DNA from: Sternotherus odoratus
Lineage: Eukaryota; Chordata; Testudines; Kinosternidae
Direction of reading: 5' to 3'
NCBI GenBank assembly: GCA_032164245.1
Contig: JAVMKO010000001.1
Span: 12,313,603-12,377,602, forward strand
Length of the DNA: 64,000 bases
In this document: piece after piece, positions 55,800 through 64,000 of the stretch
Position numbering within the stretch: the first letter of the stretch is position 1
Layout of the letters: every line of letters begins with the position of its first letter
The notes under the pieces: model-generated
What the model saw: the letters and a program-made list of their open reading frames with translations, nothing else
What the model was told of the DNA's origin: nothing
Database searches by the model: none
Translations under genes and position numbers: made by a program

Positions 55800-56574
55800 T
55801 CAAACCAACCTTGTCAGAAACTCAGACTCATGTCAGAAGGGCTCTGTTCTGTCTGGTGCTATAGTCAAAGTGACTACTTGGAACTTCACAGAGACTGTGG
55901 GGAAAGACCTTGTATTCTCCTGCTCTGAAAACATAGGTCCCTACTCCTTGAGCTAAGTGAGAATTTCCATGGTTGAGAACCTATGACACACAACTAAAGG
56001 GTTCAGAGTCATCCTGGAGAGGGCAATTGTGTGTGTATATACATGTTATAGTTTAATTACAATATGAATAAAATTATGATAGAGACAGAAGCTTGCTACA
56101 GTCCTTTCCCCTTATTAAAAATGTGATTCTGAGCCATTGAAGTCTGCTCTAGTTTTAAATAAACATCACAGTGATGCAAATGACACCATTTGAGTTCATA
56201 AAATTAAGATTTGCCATAAAGTCCAGTGTCTGTGCAGCTTTTAAATGAATGTCCAGCTTTTCCACATGGCCAAAAAAAAAAAAAAGGCCTGACATGGATT
56301 AATTTAAGTCAATGGGAATTTTGCCATTGATGTCCTTGAGGCCAGGATTGGGCCCAGGATGTTCAGCTCGGACTATGGGCAAGCCCTCGGGTGGTGTAAA
56401 TTGTCATAGCGCTGGTATAAGTCTCTGGAACTATGTCAGGTTACACCCGCTGAGGATCTGGTCTTCTGCCATTAAGAGGCAACAGTATTGCACAGCTATG
56501 GCACTGTCTGCCCCTGGTTAAGCATGGAGCCTGCATCTGAGCAAAGATACTTTGTTCCTCACAGTGACGTTGTG
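55800..56574. other. Downstream flank of ECHDC3
   Basis: AT-rich, with a second AATAAA (56067), an A16 run (about 56271-56285) and a common short phrase (AAGTCAATGGGAATTTTGCC). No gene was seen. Confidence 0.4.
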
Positions 56575-57394
56575 TGGCACTTTGCTTCCCCGGGTTTTGC
56601 AGAGTCAATTAACGCATTTGCTAACTCTCATGGATTTCTTTCTTCCAAATGTTGGGATGGAGAATGCTATCCCCACTCTCCTCTTTTCCCGTCTGTATGT
56701 ATTTGGCAGTGTTTATCATATACATCTATTGCTAAATTTACTATATTTAGCTCTCCTATTCCGCTTATAGTTTATGATTCATTTATATCAGGAGCATAAT
56801 TTTCCATGCATTATGCATTTTTCAATAGCCGTATGTGGTCATTTATTTTAGGTCTTTCTTTTCTCTTCAGTCATTTGTACACATTCAAGACTGTTGATAT
56901 GAGGCATTTTGGGGTCCTCTTCCCTCCCTCCCTCCCATCATCCTGTTGTCCACTGAATTCCCAGCATTCTGCATATATATTTATTTAGGGTTTTCATCTT
57001 CTCTGTTTCTTATAACTTTTGCCCAAATGCATAAATTCAGTAACTTTAATGCTACAGGCACTTCACCAGCAGCTATCTGCATTATACACAATAGTGTTGT
57101 GATGAAGGCACCACATACAATGATTAATGTATGAGCTTGGATTGCATCTAGTTTCCTTAAGATTGTTTGCGATGCTGAACTAAATGCTTAGCATTGGTAC
57201 TCAGTATTTGGTCTTATTAATGCTCTATAATGCATTACCAGTGCTTTCTTTTGTGCTCCTCAGGTGGGTCCAGAAATACTTTTAAAATAAGTTGTTTACC
57301 TTTACGTTTAGCTACACTATTTTCAACGTGATCCTTCTATGTTAGTTTCCTATCAAATGGCACACCCAGGAATTTATCACCTTTAACAATAGAC
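56575..57394 (-). mobile_element. RNase H-bearing LINE fragment A (RT thumb to RNase H start)
   Basis: On the minus strand the RT thumb motif KFLGVPFDRKLTW is followed by a decayed region. Farther downstream come an (I/H)TDGKRGEWG segment and AFSIPTF, which resemble the first aspartate motif of a type-I RNase H. This is the layout of I/Jockey-like non-LTR retrotransposons with an RNase H domain; the clade cannot be named from this fragment. There are many frameshifts. The upstream end is interrupted by a hAT-like insertion at 57395. Confidence 0.7.
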
Positions 57395-57788
57395 CATGGC
57401 TGCCCTGGAGTTTGTGGGACCGGGAAGCTGCCCTGGACCTGGACTCCGGAGCTTATGGGTCTGGGCAGCTTCTGCCAGCCCCACAGCTTGCGAGGCTGGT
57501 TGGGAGCCCTGGATCCCCACCACGTGGGCCCAGCCAGCTGCTCTGACACCAGACTCCCACCGTGTGGCCGCCCTGGACCCCGCAGCTCACAGGGCTGAGC
57601 CCGGGCTCCCAACTCCGCGAGGCCAGCCGGCAGCCCTGACCCCAGAGTCCCACCCCCGCCAAGCAGCCCAGACCTCCCCACTGCAGGGAGCCGGGAACCT
57701 GGCGACCCCGACATATTGTCAGCCTTTAGCACAGAGCTGAGCTGGGCAGCAGCTTTGTGCTAATCGGACCATGGGTTGAGAACCACTG
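57395..57788. mobile_element. hAT-like element inserted in the LINE
   Basis: The right end GGGTTGAGAACCACTG is hAT-like. The left end lacks the matching repeat (truncated). The flanks CAATAGAC and TATTAGAC agree at 6 of 8. The interior is a degenerate GC-rich repeat (CCCTGGACC, CCCAGCCAGC, TCCCACC units); the 114-131-codon frames are compositional. Confidence 0.55.
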
Positions 57789-58128
57789 TATTAGACAATA
57801 AACAGTAAATACTTAGTACCATTCTATTTACACTTCAGTGTTTCCTTCTCTTAAAGCACGGAGTCGTTCTACTGCGAAGTTGCTAACATGTAGGTACCTT
57901 CCTGCTGCTTTAACTATAATTTTCATTTTCTGTTTTTTTTAATCCCTGCCTGCAATGTGCAGTTTATTGCTTACATCATAAATGGTATACAACTCTGTCC
58001 ATACATAGTATGTCTTCTCCGTTTCCCCCTGTGGCACTCATTATATCCTTTGGTTTATTATGTTGTGTTCTTCTCTCTTCTTACTGAGTTTCCTTTCCTC
58101 TTCCCCTTTTGGTCTTCGATGTCTCTAA

Positions 58129-58355
58129 GGGCTTGACTTCACTACGCTGTGGAGAGATTGATCTTTTGGCGATCGATTTATTGCGTCTTGTCAAGACACG
58201 ATAAATCGATCGCCAGAGGCGCCCCCTTCGACCCCGGAACTCCAGCTCGCCAAAAGGTGCAAGCTGGAGTCGACAGGGGAGTGCGCCGCCGCCCACCGCT
58301 GCCACGAGGACGGCAGGTAAGTCGGCTGTAGATATGCCGATTTCAGCTACGTTAT
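58129..58355. mobile_element. PIF/Harbinger-like MITE, copy C (3' end truncated)
   Basis: It starts GGGCTTGACTTCACTACG after TAA (58126-58128). It has the family hairpin GGCGATCGATTTATTGCGTC / GACACGATAAATCGATCGCC and GGTAAGTCGGC. The mirror-image right end is missing or decayed, so the end is approximate. Confidence 0.7.
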
Positions 58356-58383
58356 TATCAGCTGATCTCCCTCCAGTGAATAG

Positions 58384-59255
58384 CAGCCCCTAGTAGCTTC
58401 TGCATTGTTTTTGTACCTCTCTTGCTTGCCTGCTATACACTTCCCGTAGATTGCACCGTGCTTTCCTCCATAGTTGCTACACTTGTCTTATTAATGTTCC
58501 CCTCTGCATTTACTGCATCTAAATTTCCCTTCCTGAGGCTATGACTGCCATGTGCTGTATTTTGTATCTTGTTCATGTCTTTGAGTCTTGCACCTTTCCT
58601 ATATTCTTAAAGAATTACAGAAGAGCTTTTTTAAAAAATTGGGCCCTATTTTCCTTGTATTCTTGCTAGATTTTGTAAGGAAATTTTTGTTATTTTAAGG
58701 CCTCTGAGTTTTCTGTATAAACACCTCCTTTCACTGGTGCAGCCTTTACAATCCCAAAGGATACGATCTATTATTTCCTGCACCTTCCATGTTGCACATA
58801 ATCCATCTTTATGCATGTTAATGAGAAATAAATTACTATTTAATCTGCTATGCCCTGTTAGAATTCTAAATAGAGACGCTTTGCTCTTTCTCTCAGAGCC
58901 TTGGAGAATATCGACACTTTCACCTGTTGGACATACTTCTCCGATGTTCGCCCACAGCTCTTGCCATTCCTTCCTGATCTCATTGCTATTTAGGTGTTTA
59001 AACTCCAGTTTGCTTCAGGGGATTCCCAGGTCAGTGCATTCAGAATTTATTGTATTTTTTGCTTGTTTTGTCCGCCAATTCACTGCCTGCTGTCCCTACA
59101 TGTGCCAGAATCCATGAGATGACTATGGTTACATCCAGTTGCATCAGTTTGGTTGTTACCAGTAATAGTTCATTAAGAACATTATTTCTGCTGTCAGACT
59201 TGCTGCTGTAAAATTGCCTGCAGCTCTCCTAAGGAGTCAGAGAGGATGGCCATGG
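58384..59255 (-). mobile_element. RNase H-bearing LINE fragment B (RNase H C-half and tail)
   Basis: The minus strand encodes, with breaks, AMAILSDSLGELQAI (RNase H SDS-type motif), VISWILAHVGTAGSELADKTSK (the WIPxHxGxxGNExAD motif of RNase H, Pro changed to Leu) and then a C-terminal LTGHSRLNSNL...DGLC segment with a trailing cysteine, as found downstream of RNase H in several LINE clades. Same orientation and probably the same family as fragment A. Confidence 0.75.
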
Positions 59256-61339
59256 ACCTGATGCCGCCACCCGCCCACTTCCTGTTCTCGCTGCTCACTG
59301 TATAGTCTGGCCCAGCCCTCTCCCAGCTGGGCTTCACTCTGTTAGTCCTGGCCTTCCCCTCAGGTGATGCCGGGTGACCTAACTGGTCTCAGGCACTCGT
59401 TAACCCTGTCAGGGCTGATGTGGGGTGCACAACCCATCACAGTTACATCAGACTGCTCAGACAGATAGGGAAAGGTTTAAATATGAGGGCAACTAACCGT
59501 GATAATGTCTTTTCAATATAATAAGATGCTCTGCTTAGTACATCTTCCTACGTGACCAACTGAAAACACGGAGGAGACAAGAAATTTTGTTTATATTTAA
59601 TGGGGATTATTCAGCTCCTCAGCAAATCTCTGTTGGCGCTTCTGTTCCAGGCTTTTAGGAATAAGTCCAGTATTGGATTTTTACAGAATTCTGCTCTCCC
59701 TAAAAGGCCCTGGAACACGAGTAGATCACCTGGCCTATCCTAGACCACAAGTGATGTTTTTCATGTGTGAACTCTCTCCCTCACTAGATTATTATATTTT
59801 TAGAAATTGTCCTCATATAATGAACTACCAGCTGCAAAGCTACTTTTTTAGATGGCTCTATTGACACTGTCTTGACGGGTTGGGTTGGTTTTTTTTAAGA
59901 AAATTCTGTTTCTGATTAAATAATTACGAGTCAAAGTTGTTTTACTAAATAAGTGTTGAACCCTGCTCAGCTTACTGCTGTGAATAGGCCTACTGCCTTT
60001 AAGGGCCATATCGTGCCCATCCTATTCACAGAAATAGGCCCATTAATGCCCCAGTCTTGAAAAGACTTATGGGTGGGGCATGCTTAACTTTGTGTGATCT
60101 TAGCATGCTTAACTTTGTGTGATCTTAGCATGCTTAACTTTGTGTGATCTTAGCATGCTTAACTTTGTGTGATCTTAGCATGCTTAACTTTGTGTGATCT
60201 TTTCATTGAAATCAACGGGACTATTCACCATATGTAAAGTTAAGCACAACCATACATACACCTTTGAAAGATTGAGGCTTAAGCCTTTAAGGGAGAGAGT
60301 GTTGGTTACTTATTAGATAGACCAGGGGGGTAAGATGCAGGGCTCCTGAGTTCTCTTCCAAACTCTACAACTCACTTGCTATTTTGGGATCCAAACTTCC
60401 ACTCTCCCGGGTTTCATCAACAACCTCCGTGGAAGTTGAGGATATTCAGCACCTTAAAGGATCAAGATCAAACCTTTCATAAAGCTGACTCTTTAAGTCC
60501 AGTGTCTCTGTATCTACTCAGAAGCATGTTATGAGGCATAACAAATTCTGTGCTAAGTGCTTTGAGATCTTCAAATGAAAAGCACTCCTGACATATCACA
60601 ATCCCTTATTGTCCGAGCTGAAGATATTTCTTTGTACTATTTTTGCTCAATACGGCAATTGTGGAATTAGTATCGGCCTGGTCGGACTTGGGAATCCCCA
60701 CAATTAATCAGCCATCTAGCCTCCCCCTGGGGATTCCTGCATTCCCCATTGCTGGAAATGTCTGTCGCTGGATTGGGCAGAGCTGTGAAGGAACAGAACA
60801 AACCTGCAAAGGGACTGGCAAGGTGACCAGCTCTAGGTTCTGCACCATTTATTTGTTAAATCCACAAATGCCTTTATCTAATTTCCTGAGCGCACAGACT
60901 ATTACTGTAAAGCAGAAGGGTGGCAAATGTGTTAATTATGTTCTGCAGCCCAGGATCAGCAAACCAGATGATAAATTGAACGCCCCGCTGCTGTGCCTAG
61001 CTGCTGCCCGAGGACAGAATTTGCCCTGAAATAGCTGAATCTTTCCCTCATCACCCCATTCATTTCGATTAAAGAACCTGCTCTGGAGCCGTCAGCCTGC
61101 CAGGTAACTAGCCTAGTTCCACATGATCCCAATCACCAGTGACATGTCTGTGTGTTGGGCTTCTAGGAATGCAGCTTATCATTACAGGTGGCTCAAAAGA
61201 AGGGTCAAGTTTTCTGCAGCAGCTGGATTGGATCTGGTAGAGAAAATGTAACATATGAATTGCCATCCCAGATCAACGCACTGATTCAGCTGGTCAGGCA
61301 TCTTGCCTCAGAGAGTGGCTAGGACTAGATGCCTTAGAG
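59256..61339. other. Intergenic stretch with tandem array
   Basis: Contains the 25-bp array at 60078-60202, a MIR-like piece at about 60485-60595 (AGTGCTTTGAGATCTTCAAA) and a 128-codon frame at 60643 with no recognisable domain. Confidence 0.4.
60078..60202. repeat. Perfect 25-bp tandem repeat, 5 copies
   Basis: GCATGCTTAACTTTGTGTGA plus TCTTA repeats at 60078, 60103, 60128, 60153 and 60178, the last unit ending in a T-for-A change. The units appear identical. Just downstream (about 60233) AAAGTTAAGCA is the inverse complement of TGCTTAACTTT, so the unit arose from a local foldback sequence. Confidence 0.95.
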
Positions 61340-61636
61340 CAGTGGTACCCAAACTGGGGGTGTGCCCCCCAGGGAGGGCACAGAGCAACGTCTAGTGGTA
61401 CAGGGCGGGCCCAGGCCAGCACCCATGGGGGTGAGGAGGGAGCATCACCCAGCCCCACTCTGCCCCCAGCTCCACTCCAGGCCCACCCCCACTCTTGGCC
61501 ACCAGCCCCTGGCTGTGCGACCCCATTCTCAGGCCCCGGTTCCAGCCCAGAAGGGGGGCCGAAGAGGCGGAGGGGCGCAGACACATTCAATACTGGTAAG
61601 GGGTGGGGCACTAGAGGAAAGTTTTGGGCACCACTG
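61340..61636. mobile_element. Nonautonomous hAT element
   Basis: The ends CAGTGGTACCCAAACT and AGTTTTGGGCACCACTG (inverted) are flanked by CCTTAGAG and CCTTAGTG (7 of 8). Pyrimidine-rich interior as in 27323-27684, with which it shares terminal design and target preference. Confidence 0.85.
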
Positions 61637-61877
61637 CCTTAGTGGAAGGTGTGTGAGCCCCATAACAGACTGAAGTCTCAAGTAATATAACAAGCACGTA
61701 TGATATATAAACATAGTCCTCTAATGAAGAAGGTAAGCAAACAAGCCAGGGTGCAAAACTAGGTTTTAGCTTAATTGAAAGTGTAATATAGTAACGACCG
61801 CTCTGGCTCCAAGAAGAACGTCCTTTGATCCACACCACATTAGCTAGGGCAAATCCGCTGAAGGTGCCCTTAGACCA

Positions 61878-61995
61878 GGGGTGGACAAACTATGGCCCAC
61901 AGGCCACATGTGGCCCGCCGGCCATTTTTATGCGGCCCGCAAACTCAGGCTGGGGGCGTGGTGCCAGTGGTCCTGCACTCCCGAGCTGGGGGGCA
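61878..61995 (+). mobile_element. Charlie-like hAT terminal fragment
   Basis: CAGGGGTGGACAAACTATGG followed by GGCCCGCCGGCCATTTTTAT and CGGCCCGCAAACTC is a Charlie-type left end. No matching right end was found, so it is truncated. Confidence 0.7.
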
Positions 61996-62170
61996 GACAC
62001 TCAGGATACTAGACACGAGACATTTGATGCTAAGCAAAAGAGTCAGAAATTAGAATACATCCTCATTTTCCCCATACTTGGGATTTTATCACAAGCATCT
62101 CAATACTTGGCATTTTTCTTAAATCTTCAGCTCTTGGAGTCAGTTGATTATATGAGAGTTTCAGCTTTTG

Positions 62171-62193
62171 TTGTTTGTTTGTTTGTTTGTTTG
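62171..62193. repeat. (TTTG)n microsatellite
   Basis: About five and a half TTTG units in tandem. Confidence 0.9.
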
Positions 62194-62394
62194 AAATAAG
62201 GTTCTAGCCCTTATGACTGCAGAGGAAAGTTTGGAAACCTGCACCATAATGGTTCAAAATCCAAAAGGCAAATAAAAAGAACCCAAAATTTAGTCATTTT
62301 AAATCTTGTTATTTTTAAGCCAGTCTCATGATTTTGGGGGCTGACTCTTGATATTTGAACATCTGGGATTGGCGATACTGGGATTGGACTGTCA

Positions 62395-62500
62395 CTGGTA
62401 GCTAGTAAGTATTAGTGTCCCCATTTTACAGATGGGGAAAATAATATCATTTGTTTTCCCAAGTTCACATGATCAATAAGTAGCAATATAACTTCTTCAC
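62395..62500 (-). repeat. MIR SINE fragment
   Basis: As read on +: GTCCCCATTTTACAGATGGG and CCCAAGTTCACATGATCAAT, an inverted MIR core. Confidence 0.75.
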
Positions 62501-64000
62501 CAGCAAAGTTTTCCATGAAATCAGCAGAAATGCAGGGCAGATGCATACTCTGAAAAGCAAAAGCTTTTGGGAAGGAATTATATGAGCTACTGCATCAAAG
62601 GCCCCATGCTTGACATTTATTGGCTTTTTGATGAATGTTGGGGTAATTTTACTGTCAACAATTTCTCATTAGGAGCCTAGCAAAGTTCTTTTCTGACCAT
62701 TATCTTGCTCAATATCACATCATGTTGCCACAAAAAGCAGAGATTCTATGTAAAAAAAATCTCTCTGTAGCTGCGAAATGGTCCAATAATTCTGCGTTTA
62801 AATAATTCCATGGAAATGTGGGCAGCCTGCCCTAAACAATAAGGAGAATTCAGACAAATGGCTACGTTTTCATGAAGACCTAAAGCTTGTTGGACAAAAC
62901 TCATACCGAGAATATGCAGCAGGATGTAATTCTGTTGGTTTCAGTGGCAATGCACCCGGTTTATACTATCTGATCTTTTAAGCCACTAGCATCCTGTACC
63001 CCTCAAAAATATGCCCCTCCTTTTTTTTGGTAAGGAGACATACAAAGGGATATAAAATTTCAGAGCTGTGCCTTTTCATATAATGTATGAAAAAATGTCT
63101 GAATCCATTTGTTTAACATTAGAAATGTAGGCCTTGTCTAATGTAGGTCTTGTCTAGACTTGAAGCCCTTCTGAAAAACTGGTCAGAGTATGACATCGCT
63201 AATCCCACTGATTAATTGAAAGGGGGAAGTGATTCTATTGAAACCGTTTCAGTCTGAAACAATGTTGGCAAGTCTTGGGATTTTAGCATATGACTTGTAA
63301 TAGTTGGTATTTTTCTTAAGCCTCGGGTCCTGGTGTCAGGTGAGAATTTCAATGTGATTCTATATGTCCCCTCATGCTTCCTGTCTCTCCTTCCCTCTGT
63401 CATTTCCCCACACCCAACTTCCAGTCCTGCCCTCCAACACTTTCCCTGTCTCCCACATTCACTTGCCCTATCCTTTGCCTTCCCCCGATATTCTCCCTAG
63501 CCTCTTATATCCTCTCCCCCACCCCATTTATCCTCCCTGGGGTTCCTAGGTGTTACCACAATAAATAAGCAATTAACAATTAAACAATAATAATCATTAA
63601 TAAAGCATTTTCTAACACAAAATTTAAATTTTCCGCGCTGCAGCTTAAACCAATTCCTTCTCTGTCACAGTCTTAACAGCATTCAACTAGAGTGTATCGA
63701 CCTTGGGGCAATCTGGATCCACAGTTCTTCACTGGCAGAGCTGCACTGATGGAGGCTAGAGACAGCACCCAGGTATTTTTACCACTCCCTGGTCTAATAC
63801 CAGGTTGGAATAACACCCATTTCTTCACTCTAATGGTCTTCACAACCCCATTTGTTTGCTCTCCATGAACATTCCTGGGAGAGAAATTTTTGTACACAGG
63901 AATGTTTGCAGAAAGAGAGAAAAAAAAGGCCTTGTGAATACGTGTGTAAATATTTATTCATATGAATAGTCAAGCTAGAAGTCTTGAAAGCTTTTTGTGG
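62501..64000. other. Intergenic stretch to window end
   Basis: Plain noncoding DNA with a pyrimidine-rich block (63365-63540). No gene, RNA or repeat that I can support. Confidence 0.4.

Noticed and set aside
1..64000. Endogenous retrovirus or LTR element
   Set aside because: I saw no paired LTRs, tRNA primer-binding site, polypurine tract or gag/pol/env-like frames; all RT motifs belong to PLE, CR1 or an RNase H-bearing LINE.

Overview
The window is a vertebrate, almost certainly turtle (Testudines), nuclear genome segment. It is AT-leaning, intron-rich and intergenic-rich, and crowded with transposable elements typical of reptiles: CR1 LINEs, a tRNA-headed SINE with a CR1-like tail (Cry-type of hidden-neck turtles), Penelope-like retroelements (PLEs) with GIY-YIG endonuclease and hammerhead-ribozyme tails, old MIR SINEs, and many hAT, PIF/Harbinger-like, pogo/Tigger-like and Helitron DNA elements. 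The turtle assignment is inferred from this repeat spectrum, not from a species-diagnostic gene.

One protein-coding gene can be assembled completely: ECHDC3 (mitochondrial enoyl-CoA hydratase domain-containing protein 3), + strand, five coding exons from 47557 to 55548. All donors and acceptors are GT/AG, phases match, and the product is 301 aa. It has a CpG-rich first exon and a polyadenylation signal at 55784. Both classical crotonase catalytic glutamate positions are replaced (Gln150, Gly170).

A second CpG island lies at about 22530-23270. It carries duplicated YY1-type motifs oriented for minus-strand transcription and a good minus-strand splice donor at 22912. In other amniotes the gene head-to-head with ECHDC3 is USP6NL, so this is probably its promoter and first noncoding exon. 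A second candidate exon of that transcript lies at 14974-15063. No USP6NL coding exon was recognised, so the identity rests on synteny.

Layout: 1-22500 is probable intron of the minus-strand gene, with a decayed CR1 (1110-1790), a 5'-truncated PLE with a 402-codon open frame (4650-6108), a second PLE (6950-7555), a 1.3 kb hAT element filled with two minisatellites (11557-12872), a 1 kb pogo-like element (12967-14013) and a Helitron (16867-17916). 22530-23270 is the CpG island. 23300-47400 is intergenic, with a 1.4 kb CR1 (34685-36082), nested MITEs, a second Helitron (41448-42194), a Cry-type SINE and an unusual foldback transposon (45442-45911). 47430-55800 is ECHDC3. 55800-64000 is intergenic, with RNase H-bearing LINE remnants (56575-59255), hAT elements and a perfect 25-bp tandem array.

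The most informative patterns are seven copies of one hAT MITE, each bounded by an 8-bp target-site duplication (five perfect); PLE tails that keep hammerhead-ribozyme architecture; and inverted PLE-tail palindromes. No bacterial operon, CRISPR array, tRNA/rRNA gene or infectious provirus was seen.
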